Source: Thermaurantiacus tibetensis
GTDB lineage: Bacteria; Pseudomonadota; Alphaproteobacteria; Sphingomonadales; Sphingomonadaceae
Reading direction: 5' to 3'
Assembly (NCBI RefSeq): GCF_015354055.1
Contig: NZ_JACHTM010000004.1
Coordinates: 283,902 to 347,901 of the forward strand
Length of the DNA: 64,000 nt
Shown here: piece by piece, positions 9,071 through 16,236 of the stretch
How positions within the stretch are numbered: the first letter of the stretch is position 1
Layout of the letters: every line of letters begins with the position of its first letter
Position numbers and translations under genes: made by a program
The notes under the pieces: generated by a model
Told to the model about the DNA's origin: nothing
The model's database searches: none
The model's input: the letters and a program-made list of their open reading frames with translations, nothing else

Positions 9071-9622
9071 TTAGCCGAGCGGCCCCGCCGGGGAAAGCCG
9101 CTCCCAGCGCTCGTAGGTGACGCCATCGCCCGGCTCGGCCGAGACCCGCTGCCACGTGGCCGGGTCGGGCCCCGGGAAGAGGGCGTCCCCCTCCGGCCTC
9201 GCATGCACCCGGGTGAGCTCGATCGCGGTCGCCACCGGCAGCGCCAGCGCATAGACTTCCGCGCCGCCGATCACGAACAGGCGCGGCGCGCGCGTGCGCG
9301 GGTCGAGCCCGGCCGCCGCCACCGCCTCGGCAAGCGAGGAGGCCGCCGTCACCCCTTCCGCCCGCCACGCCGGGTCGCGGGTCAGCACGATGTTGTGGCG
9401 GCCGGGAAGGGGCCGGCCGATCGCTTCGAAGGTCCTGCGCCCCATGATGACGGGGTGCCCCACCGTCATCCGCCGGAAGCGCCGGAGGTCCTCGGGCAGG
9501 TGCCAGGGCAGCCGCCCGGCCCGGCCGATGACGCCGTTCTCGGCTGCCGCCACCACCAGCACCACCTCGGGCCGCACCACCTCCCGCCCGCCCGTGGACG
9601 CGCTGCTTTCCGCCTCGCTCAC
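9071..9622 (-). CDS. folA: Dihydrofolate reductase
   Basis: Reduces dihydrofolate to tetrahydrofolate with NADPH. The 183-residue protein shows NGVIGRAGRLPWHLPEDLRRF (Trp40 and the catalytic acid Asp45), MGRRTFEAIGRPLPGR, and IGGAEVYALAL, all typical DHFR blocks. The first about 17 residues (to VRPEVV) are an unusual extension. It starts with GTG in a 4-base GTGA overlap with the stop of btuD, so the two are translationally coupled. thyA, its partner in thymidylate synthesis, lies 4.7 kb upstream on the same strand with the B12 genes between. Confidence 0.95.
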   Translation of the reverse strand: MSEAESSASTGGREVVRPEVVLVVAAAENGVIGRAGRLPWHLPEDLRRFRRMTVGHPVIMGRRTFEAIGRPLPGRHNIVLTRDPAWRAEGVTAASSLAEAVAAAGLDPRTRAPRLFVIGGAEVYALALPVATAIELTRVHARPEGDALFPGPDPATWQRVSAEPGDGVTYERWERLSPAGPLG

Positions 9623-10398
9623 CCGTCCGCCCTAGCCGCTTCGCCAGCGGCCGCAACCGGCACCAGCTCGGCCGAGACGCGGATGCCGAAGGCCCGGGCC
9701 AGCGGCCCGGGCGCCAGCACCTCGGCCGCCGGGCCGGCCGCCAGCACCCGCCCCCCGACGAGGAGAAGCGCGTCATCGGCCAGCCGCCGCGCGAGCGGCA
9801 GGTCGTGCACCACCGCCGCCACGGCCGCGCCCCGCGCCGCCGCGTCCCTCAGCAGCGCAACGGTGGCCAGCTGGTGCGCCGGGTCGAGGTTCTGCAGCGG
9901 CTCGTCGGCCAGTAGCACGCGCGGCGCCCCGGCGAGCACGCGGGCAAGCAGCACGCGCGCCCGCTCGCCGCCCGAGAGCGCGCGGACCGGCCGGCCGGCG
10001 AGGTGGAGCGCATCGGTGGCGGCGAGCGCCGCATCGACCGCCGCCACGTCGGCTGGCCCCGGCGGGCCCACCGGCGGCCGGTGGGGCGTGCGCCCCAGCA
10101 TGACGAGCGCGCGCGCCGAGAGGTTCCAGTGCACGTCCCCGCCCTGCGGCAGGTAGCCGACCGCCCGCGCCCGCATCTTCGGCGGCAGGGCGGCGAGCCG
10201 CCGGCCGTCGAGCAGCACCGCGCCCCCCGCTGCCGGCACGAGACCGGCCAGCGCCATCAGCAGGGTGGACTTCCCGGCCCCGTTCGGCCCCAGGATGGCA
10301 AGCACCCGGCCCGGCACCAGCGCAAGCGCGAGCGGCCCCAGCGCGAAGCCCGCCCGCTCCACCCTCAGGCCCTCGGCTGCCAGCACCGGCGCCGTCAC
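9619..10398 (-). CDS. btuD: ABC transporter ATP-binding protein, vitamin B12 / iron-chelate type
   Basis: The ATPase of a type II ABC importer. In 259 residues it shows Walker A GPNGAGKST (37-45), Q-loop YLPQGG, signature LSGGE (141-145) and Walker B VLLADEP (161-167). The D-loop NLD and the switch VVHDL follow. The GTG start at 10398 overlaps the permease stop in GTGA; an upstream ATG-type start would overlap it by 37 bases. Neighbours are the permease, the periplasmic binding protein and a TonB receptor behind a cobalamin riboswitch, so cobalamin or a related corrinoid is the likely cargo. Confidence 0.9.
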   Translation of the reverse strand: MTAPVLAAEGLRVERAGFALGPLALALVPGRVLAILGPNGAGKSTLLMALAGLVPAAGGAVLLDGRRLAALPPKMRARAVGYLPQGGDVHWNLSARALVMLGRTPHRPPVGPPGPADVAAVDAALAATDALHLAGRPVRALSGGERARVLLARVLAGAPRVLLADEPLQNLDPAHQLATVALLRDAAARGAAVAAVVHDLPLARRLADDALLLVGGRVLAAGPAAEVLAPGPLARAFGIRVSAELVPVAAAGEAARADG

Positions 10399-11345
10399 GC
10401 GAGCTCCGTCCGCGTCCGCCACAGGAGCCACAGGAAGAAGGGCGCGCCGAGGAGCGCCATGGCGATGCCGAGCTTGAGCTCGGCCGCACCCGGCACGAGC
10501 CGCACGAGGCTGTCGGCGAGAAGCACGAGGGCCGCGCCGCCCAGCGCCGAGGGAAGGAGGAGCCGCGACGGCTCCGGCCCCACAAGCGGCCGCAGCAGGT
10601 GCGGCACCACGAGCCCCACGAACGAGATGACGCCGGTGACCGCCACGCTTGCGCCCACGCCGAGGCCCACGCCGGCGATGACGAGGAGCCGCGTGCGCGC
10701 GAGATCCACGCCGAGCGAGGCGGCCACCGGCTCGCCGAGCGAGAGCGCGTCAAGCGCGCGCGCGGCCGCCGCCATCAGCACGAAGGAGACGAGCGCCGGC
10801 CCGAGGAGCAGCCGCACGTCGAGGAAGGTCCGGTCGGTGAGCGCGCCCATGAGCCAGGTCACGATCTCGCCGAGCGCGAAGGGGGTGGGGGCCAGGCTCA
10901 CGAGGAGCGAGGTGAGCGCCGCCGCGAGGCTTGCGAGCACCACGCCGGCGAGCAGCAGCTGGAGCCCGCTCGCCCCGCCGACGAGGGCGAGAAGGGCGAC
11001 CGCCCCGGCGCCGAACGCCATGGCGCTCGCCGCCACGACCAGCGGCTGGCCGCCCGCGCCGAGGAAGATGGCGAGGACCGCGCCCAGCGCTGCGGTCGCC
11101 GAGACTCCGAGCACGCCCGGCTCGGCGAGCGGGTTCCGGAGATAGCCCTGGAGCACCGCGCCGCCGGCGCCCAAGAGCGCGCCGACCAGAAGCCCGAGGA
11201 GGGCGCGGGGCAGCCGGAGCTCGAGGAGCACCAGCCCCTCGCGCGTGCCGTCGGCAAAGGCCCAGGGGGCGATCCAGGCCTTCCCCGCCGAAAGCGAGAG
11301 CAGGAACGCCGCCGCGACGAGGGCGGAAAGCCCGGCGCGGATCAC
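10395..11345 (-). CDS. btuC: ABC transporter permease, BtuC/FecCD family
   Basis: Inner-membrane permease of the corrinoid importer. The 316-residue protein is almost entirely hydrophobic segments. It has the FecCD-family stretches RLPRALLGLLVGALLGAGG, QGYLRNPLAEPGVLGVS, and VTGVISFVGLVVPHLLRPL near the C-terminus, the region that contacts the ATPase. It starts with GTG overlapping the btuF stop by 4 bases (GTGA), and ends in the same kind of overlap with btuD. Confidence 0.93.
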   Translation of the reverse strand: MIRAGLSALVAAAFLLSLSAGKAWIAPWAFADGTREGLVLLELRLPRALLGLLVGALLGAGGAVLQGYLRNPLAEPGVLGVSATAALGAVLAIFLGAGGQPLVVAASAMAFGAGAVALLALVGGASGLQLLLAGVVLASLAAALTSLLVSLAPTPFALGEIVTWLMGALTDRTFLDVRLLLGPALVSFVLMAAAARALDALSLGEPVAASLGVDLARTRLLVIAGVGLGVGASVAVTGVISFVGLVVPHLLRPLVGPEPSRLLLPSALGGAALVLLADSLVRLVPGAAELKLGIAMALLGAPFFLWLLWRTRTELA

Positions 11346-12121
11346 GGCAGGCCCCGGCGGATGGCGGCAAGCGCCGCCGCGGCGCGGATGATGGAAGGGC
11401 CGCCGCAGTTGAGGAGCCGCATGTCGAAGGGGGCGACGCGCACCCTGGCGCGCGCGAGCGCCGGGTGGAGCGCGGCGCCGGGGTCGGCGAGCAGGAGAAC
11501 GGGCGGGGCGAGCAGCAGCCGCTCGACGGGAAGCACGTCCCACCGGGCGAGTCCCATCGTGGCCGCCGCGTTGACGAAGCCGGTCGTCGCCATGAGGTCG
11601 GCCATCAGCGTGCCGTCCCCCGGCACCACGCCCGCGGGCGTGCGCAGCACCGCTGGCACGGGCGGGCCCTGGTGGCGCGCGGCGGCAAGCGCGCGTTCGA
11701 TGCGCCCCACCAGCGCCTCGCCCGCCGCCGGCCGGCCCACGGCCCGCGCGAGCGCCCGCACCTCGGCAAGCGAGTCGGCGACGCTCGCCGGCACCCCCAC
11801 CGTCACCACCGGCACGCCGAGGCGGGCGAAGGCGGCGCGCGTCGCCGCCGGCGTGTGGGCGCCGGCGACGACGAGGTCGGGCGCGAGGCGCAGCACTTCC
11901 TCGGCGGTGCCGAAGTGGCGGGGGAAGCGCCGCGCCCGCGCAAGGTCCATGGAGGTGCCGCGCGGGTCGTGCGACCAGTGCGAGACCGCCGCGATCTGCC
12001 CCGGTGCGGCCACTTCGGCGAGGATGGCATCGGCGCACGGGTTCATCGAGACGACGCGCTGCGGCGCGGCGGCCGCAGCGCTCGCCCCCACGAGGGCGAC
12101 GAGCAGGCTAGAAGCGCGCAC
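11342..12121 (-). CDS. btuF: Periplasmic corrinoid-binding protein, BtuF-like
   Basis: Binding protein that hands the ligand from the outer-membrane receptor to the BtuCD-type permease. In its 259 residues, the first about 19 form a signal peptide (ASSLLVALVGASAAAAAP). PQRVVSMNPCADAILAEV then opens the class III binding-protein fold, followed by LAPDLVVAG and a second lobe (LLNCGGPSIIR). Its start overlaps the end of the TonB receptor gene by 14 bases. The assignment rests on gene order and the riboswitch as much as on sequence; it could bind another metal chelate. Confidence 0.85.
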   Translation of the reverse strand: MRASSLLVALVGASAAAAAPQRVVSMNPCADAILAEVAAPGQIAAVSHWSHDPRGTSMDLARARRFPRHFGTAEEVLRLAPDLVVAGAHTPAATRAAFARLGVPVVTVGVPASVADSLAEVRALARAVGRPAAGEALVGRIERALAAARHQGPPVPAVLRTPAGVVPGDGTLMADLMATTGFVNAAATMGLARWDVLPVERLLLAPPVLLLADPGAALHPALARARVRVAPFDMRLLNCGGPSIIRAAAALAAIRRGLP

Positions 12122-13976
12122 GCACCCCGCCGGCGAACTCCCGGCCCGGCTGGCCGTAGAAACTCGCCGTCTCCCAGACCGTGTCGGTCACGTTGGTCAC
12201 GCGGCCGTAGAGCTCGAGGCGGTCGCCGAGCGGCACCGCCCCGCGCAGGTCGAGGAGCACCCGGTCGGGGATGCGCCGGCTGTTGCTCGCGTTGTCGAAG
12301 CTCTCCGAGGCGTGGGAGAGCGTCATGCCGAGGCTCCAGCCGGCAGGCGCGGTCCAGTCGGCCACCAGCGCGGCCGTGTGGCGCGGCCGGCGCGGCAGCA
12401 GCCGGTCGAAGTTGGCCGTGCCGCGGGCCCGGTTGCGCGCGTCGAGGAAGGTGTAGGCGAACGAGACGGCAAGCCCCTCCGCCGGCGCCAGGCCCACTTC
12501 CGCTTCGACTCCGCGGGCACGGGTGCGCGCCACGTTGTCGTAGGTGCCGAACGGCCGCCCGGCGCAGGCCGGAAGCGGGTTCGCAAAGCAGGAGACGAAG
12601 TCGATCTGGTCGCGCGTGGTCCGGCCGAAGGCGGTGGCGGCAAGCCGCAGCTGCCCCTCGGCAAGGCCCGCCTCGAAGCCGGCGTCCCAGCCCTCGGCGC
12701 GCTCGGGCCTGAGGCCGGGGTTGCCGAAGTCCGAGAAGAGCTGGAAGAGGGTAGGGGCCTTGAAGCCCTCGCCCCAGCTCGCCTTGAGCCGCCACAGGCC
12801 GTCGCCCGGCGCGAAGGAGAGCGAGACGCCCGGCGTGGTGGCGCCGCCGAAGTCGCTGTGGGCGTCGTGGCGCACGCCGGCCACCGCGGTCAGGCCGGGC
12901 AGCGGTCGAACCACCGCCTGGACGAAGCCGCCGGTCAGCGTCGCCTCGGCGCGGAACCGCTCCGGGTCGGGGTCGAAGGCGGACGGCGAGGCCGTCGCCA
13001 GGCGGCTGCGCTCGCGCTCGGCGCCGAAGCTCGCCTCGAGCCACGGGGCCAGCCGCCACTCGCCGGTGTAGCGCAGCCTGAGGTTGCGGCCGGTCGCAAG
13101 AAAGGTGGCAGAGGGCGTGCGGCGCGGGTCGGTGGTGCGCCGGTCCACCTCGGTCAGCTCGGCGCCAAGCAGGTGGCGGCTCGGCCCGCCTTGCGGCGCG
13201 AAGGCAAGGCCGAGGAAGCCGCTCGCCTCGTCTTGGCGGCTGCGCTCGGGCGTGTCGGCAAGCTGGAAGCGCGGCGGCGGGAAACCGTCGATCCCGAAGC
13301 GGCTCGCCTGGAACCGCCCGCGCGCGTCGAGCGCAAGCGCCGGCGTGAGGTCAAGCGTGGCCCGGAGCGTCCCGCCCCAGCCGGTCCAGTCGTCGCGCTC
13401 GGTCGCCCCGCGCGCCTCGGCGGCGGCCGAGATGCCGTCGGTGCGGCCGTAGGTGACCGAGGCGCCGAGCCCGAGCCGCCCGGCCTTGGCGCTGCCGTCG
13501 GCGGTTGCGTAGACACTCGCGCGGCTGCCGCCCTCGATGCGGGCGTTGAGCTCGGGCGCACCCGGCGCGCGGGTGGTGATGGCCACGACCCCGCCGATCG
13601 CCTGGCTCCCCCAGGCAAGCGACTGCGGCCCGCGCAGGAGCTCGATCCGCTCGACGCCGCCGGCGAGCAGGCCGCCGAAGTCGTAGCCTGCGCCAGGTGC
13701 TGCCGGGTCGTTCACCCGCACGCCGTCGATGACGACGAGCGTCTGGTCGCCCTCGGCCCCGCGGATCCTGACGGCGGCAAAGGCGCCGCGCCCGCCGTTC
13801 GCCGACACGGTGACGCCCGGCAGGAGCCGGTGCAGGTCGGTGACGGCGGGTGTCTGCAGCCGGTCGAGGTCGGCGCGCAGCAGCACCGAGAGCGAGGCGC
13901 CGAGCTCGCCCGCCTCCACGGGCGCGCGCGCGGCAGTCACGATGATGGGAGCATCTGCAGCAACGGGAACGGGCAT
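12108..13976 (-). CDS. btuB: TonB-dependent receptor, BtuB-like, without a visible signal peptide
   Basis: Outer-membrane corrinoid receptor by context. The 622-residue protein has a plug domain (IIVTAARAPVEAGELGASLS, then VDRVRV-type DGVRVNDPAAPG and VERIELLRGPQSLAWGS) and a barrel ending GGVRARF, the BtuB-like short receptor form. A clean GGAGG lies 6 bases before the ATG, and an in-frame TAA sits one codon further up, so this start is forced. The N-terminus MPVPVAADAPIIV then has no hydrophobic stretch. Either the signal peptide has been lost or a frameshift hides it. It is the first gene after the cobalamin riboswitch. Confidence 0.88.
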   Translation of the reverse strand: MPVPVAADAPIIVTAARAPVEAGELGASLSVLLRADLDRLQTPAVTDLHRLLPGVTVSANGGRGAFAAVRIRGAEGDQTLVVIDGVRVNDPAAPGAGYDFGGLLAGGVERIELLRGPQSLAWGSQAIGGVVAITTRAPGAPELNARIEGGSRASVYATADGSAKAGRLGLGASVTYGRTDGISAAAEARGATERDDWTGWGGTLRATLDLTPALALDARGRFQASRFGIDGFPPPRFQLADTPERSRQDEASGFLGLAFAPQGGPSRHLLGAELTEVDRRTTDPRRTPSATFLATGRNLRLRYTGEWRLAPWLEASFGAERERSRLATASPSAFDPDPERFRAEATLTGGFVQAVVRPLPGLTAVAGVRHDAHSDFGGATTPGVSLSFAPGDGLWRLKASWGEGFKAPTLFQLFSDFGNPGLRPERAEGWDAGFEAGLAEGQLRLAATAFGRTTRDQIDFVSCFANPLPACAGRPFGTYDNVARTRARGVEAEVGLAPAEGLAVSFAYTFLDARNRARGTANFDRLLPRRPRHTAALVADWTAPAGWSLGMTLSHASESFDNASNSRRIPDRVLLDLRGAVPLGDRLELYGRVTNVTDTVWETASFYGQPGREFAGGVRARF

Positions 13977-14101
13977 GTCTTACCTCCACGACGAACGATC
14001 CTGTCGTCCGCGCGAAGGCTCGGGTCCGCGCCGGCGCCCACGGGGCGCCGCCACGGCCGGTCTCGATCGCCCCGGAACTCCCGCCGGCGCGAAGGGACGA
14101 C

Positions 14102-14284
14102 CGGCAGGGGCAGGTCTCCTGGCTTCCGGATCGCCGGCCCGGCGTGGCCGCCTTCCCACCCTCGTCGGGCAGTGGCATGTGGCCACGGGCCTCCCCGGCT
14201 ACAGTTGCGGGTACAGCGCCGGACTTGGGGTCTCCCCCGCACCGGCTTCCCTTTTCACCCGGGTTCCCCCGGGCACCCTTGCCG
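14102..14284 (-). ncRNA. Cobalamin (B12) riboswitch aptamer
   Basis: On the minus strand the RNA has the full set of conserved blocks. The B12 box AGCCAGGAGACCTGCC is at 14109-14124. Further 5' are GTACCCGCAACTGT and AAAAGGGAAGCCGGTGC. The closing P1 stem is CGGCAAGGG (14276-14284) with CCCCTGCCG (14102-14110). The 125 bases between aptamer and btuB ATG contain a GGCGCC...GGCGCC hairpin and end at the GGAGG ribosome site. With no T-run, control is more likely by blocking translation or by Rho than by an intrinsic terminator. It should shut off btuB-F-C-D, and possibly folA and ribF, when cobalamin is plentiful. Confidence 0.95.
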
Positions 14285-14327
14285 TGGCCGAGGCCGCTAG
14301 CGCGTCACGGCGCGCGCTGCAAGCGGC

Positions 14328-15248
14328 TCAGACGGCAACCGGCGCAGGCACGTGCGGGTGCGGATCGTAGCCCTCGATCGCGACATCCTCGGGCGCGTAG
14401 GAGAAGAGGTCGGCCGGCCGGCGCCTGAGGTGCAGCTTCGGCCAGGGCCGCGGGGTGCGGGCAACGAGCGCCTCAACGAGCGGCCCGTGGTTGAGGTAGA
14501 GGTGGACGTCGGCCCCCGTCCACACCAGCTCGCCCGGCGCAAGGTCGCACTGGTCGGCCAGCATGCGCAGCAGGAGGGCCGCCTCGAAGATGTTGAAGGG
14601 AAAGCCGAGGCCGAGGTCGCAGCTGCGCTGGTAGAGCAGGCACGAGAGCCGGCCGTCGGCCACGAAATACTGGTAGGTCATGTGGCAGGGCGGCAGGGCC
14701 ATCTCGGCGAGCTCGGCCACGTTCCAGCCGGTGAAGATGTGCCTCCGGCTGGAAGGGTCCTGCCGCAGCCCGGCAACGAGCGCGGCGAGCTGGTCGTGCT
14801 CGCGCCCGTCAGCCCCGCGCCAGCGCCGCCACTGGCGGCCGTAGACCGGCCCGAGGTCTCCCCAGCGGGCGGCAAACTCGGGGTCGGCGAGGATCCGGGC
14901 CTCGAAGGCGTCGCGGTCGATCGCCTCCCCCGTCTCGCGGCGGAAGCGGGCGAGCGGCCAGTCGGTCCAGATGTGGACTCCGGCCTCGACCAGCGGGCGG
15001 ATGCTCGTCTCCCCTGAGAGGAACCAGAGCAGCTCCTTCACCGCCACCCGCCAGTGGACGCGCTTCAGCGTCATGAGCGGCACCGTGCCGTCCGAGAGGT
15101 CGAACCGCAGCATCGCCCCGAAGCGCGCGCGCGTGCCGACGCCGGTGCGGTCGCGGCGCTCGACCCCGTTCTCCCAGACGTCGCGCACCAGCGCCTGAAT
15201 GGCGCGCTCCGGGTGTTCGCCGGGCACTTCGGGCGCAGCAACAGCCAT
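14328..15248 (-). CDS. thyA: Thymidylate synthase
   Basis: Methylates dUMP to dTMP using methylene-tetrahydrofolate. The 306-residue protein shows the catalytic ALPPCHMTYQYF with Cys188, the dUMP-binding QRSCDLGLGFPFNI, and the folate-side LLWFLSGETS. The ATG giving MAVAAPEVPGEHPERA fits the family; the longer in-frame start would extend into the luxI promoter. Its stop is only 43 bases from the 5' end of the cobalamin riboswitch, leaving little room for a separate promoter. Read-through from thyA into the B12 operon is therefore possible. Confidence 0.96.
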   Translation of the reverse strand: MAVAAPEVPGEHPERAIQALVRDVWENGVERRDRTGVGTRARFGAMLRFDLSDGTVPLMTLKRVHWRVAVKELLWFLSGETSIRPLVEAGVHIWTDWPLARFRRETGEAIDRDAFEARILADPEFAARWGDLGPVYGRQWRRWRGADGREHDQLAALVAGLRQDPSSRRHIFTGWNVAELAEMALPPCHMTYQYFVADGRLSCLLYQRSCDLGLGFPFNIFEAALLLRMLADQCDLAPGELVWTGADVHLYLNHGPLVEALVARTPRPWPKLHLRRRPADLFSYAPEDVAIEGYDPHPHVPAPVAV

Positions 15249-15292
15249 GGCCGACCGGTTGGCGGGCCGTGCCAGCGCGGTCAAGCGGCCCC

Positions 15293-15306
15293 TCCCCGAT
15301 CGGGGA
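15293..15306. promoter_or_regulatory. Perfect 14-base palindrome between thyA and luxI
   Basis: TCCCCGATCGGGGA is a perfect palindrome in the 143-base divergent gap, 86 bases before the luxI ATG and 45 bases before the thyA ATG. Its central GATC recalls the centre of lux boxes, but the arms do not match the lux-box consensus. It may bind a LuxR-type or another dimeric regulator; this is inference only. Confidence 0.35.
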
Positions 15307-15391
15307 TATTCCGCTGCTCCGCCCGCTCGCGTTAACCCTCGGCCTGGGGTCGCACCCGCCACGGAGCGGAGGGCGGCCGGAGGATGGAGGC

Positions 15392-16009
15392 ATGGTCGAG
15401 CTCATCACCGCGACGAACCGGGATGCCCGCGCCGGCCTGCTGCGCGGCATGCACGCCGACCGCAAGGCGGTCTTCGTCGACCGGCTCAAGTGGCAGGTGC
15501 CGGTCGTCGACGACCGCTACGAGATGGACGAGTTCGACACCGAGCACGCCCTCTACCTCGTCGCGGCGGACCCTTCGAGCGGCATGCACCTCGGCTCGGT
15601 CCGCCTGCTGCCGACCACCCGCCGCCACCTCCTCGGCGACATCTTCCCCATGCTCGTCGATGGCGACGTGCCCCGCGGGCCCGACGTCCTCGAGGTCACC
15701 CGGCTGTGCACCTCGCCGCTCCTTGCCGACTGGGAGGCGCACAACGCGGTGCGCGAGCGGCTGGCAACCGCCCTCATCGAATATGCGCTCGTCGCTGGAA
15801 TCACCCGCTACACCATGGTGACCCACATGGCCTACCTCTCGCAGCTTCTTTCGACCGGCTGGGACGTGGAGCCGCTCGGCCTGCCCAAGGAGATCGGCGG
15901 CCAGCTGCTCGGCGCGCTCATGGTCACGGTGAAGCCCGAGACGCTCACCCTCTTCCGGGCACGGTTCGCCCTGCCCGACCAGGTCCTGAGGCTCGACCTC
16001 AGCCGCTAA
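15392..16009 (+). CDS. Acyl-homoserine-lactone synthase, LuxI family
   Basis: Makes an N-acyl-homoserine lactone signal from S-adenosylmethionine and an acyl-ACP. In 205 residues the invariant LuxI positions are present: Arg24, Phe28, Trp34, Asp46 and Asp49, Arg71, Phe85, Glu101 and Arg104 (in LEVTRLC). A GGAGG site precedes the ATG. No LuxR-type signal receptor (autoinducer domain plus HTH) is encoded beside it or anywhere in the window. The two HTH proteins at 43.5 and 61.4 kb have no such domain. Acyl chain length cannot be predicted here. Confidence 0.95.
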   Translation: MVELITATNRDARAGLLRGMHADRKAVFVDRLKWQVPVVDDRYEMDEFDTEHALYLVAADPSSGMHLGSVRLLPTTRRHLLGDIFPMLVDGDVPRGPDVLEVTRLCTSPLLADWEAHNAVRERLATALIEYALVAGITRYTMVTHMAYLSQLLSTGWDVEPLGLPKEIGGQLLGALMVTVKPETLTLFRARFALPDQVLRLDLSR

Positions 16010-16068
16010 GGGGGCCGCTGGTTTCATGCGGCGATTTCCGACCCTGCGCTGCATGAAGCCATCCGGTT

Positions 16069-16085
16069 CCCCGGACGCTCCGGGG
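16069..16085 (+). terminator. Hairpin after luxI
   Basis: CCCCGGA-CGC-TCCGGGG is a perfect 7-base-pair stem with a 3-base loop, 60 bases past the luxI stop. It has no T-run, so it may be a weak terminator or an RNA-stabilising hairpin. The rest of the 227-base gap shows only an inverted TTCATGC...GCATGAA pair around it. Confidence 0.4.
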
Positions 16086-16236
16086 CTGGTTCCCCCAGGA
16101 GAGGCACGGCCCTCCCCGTGCACTCCCCCCTGGCAGCCCCGGGGCGTCCACCCCTCCTCCCGCCAGGAGAGCCGCGGCCGCGGCGCCTGACCATGCCCCG
16201 CCCCGCCGTACCGCAGGCAGCGAGGCGCCGCCCGGA

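Noticed and set aside
10599..14300. 1233-codon plus-strand frame over the B12 transport genes
   Set aside because: It runs opposite btuC-btuF-btuB and through the riboswitch; low-complexity His/Arg/Gly/Pro product.
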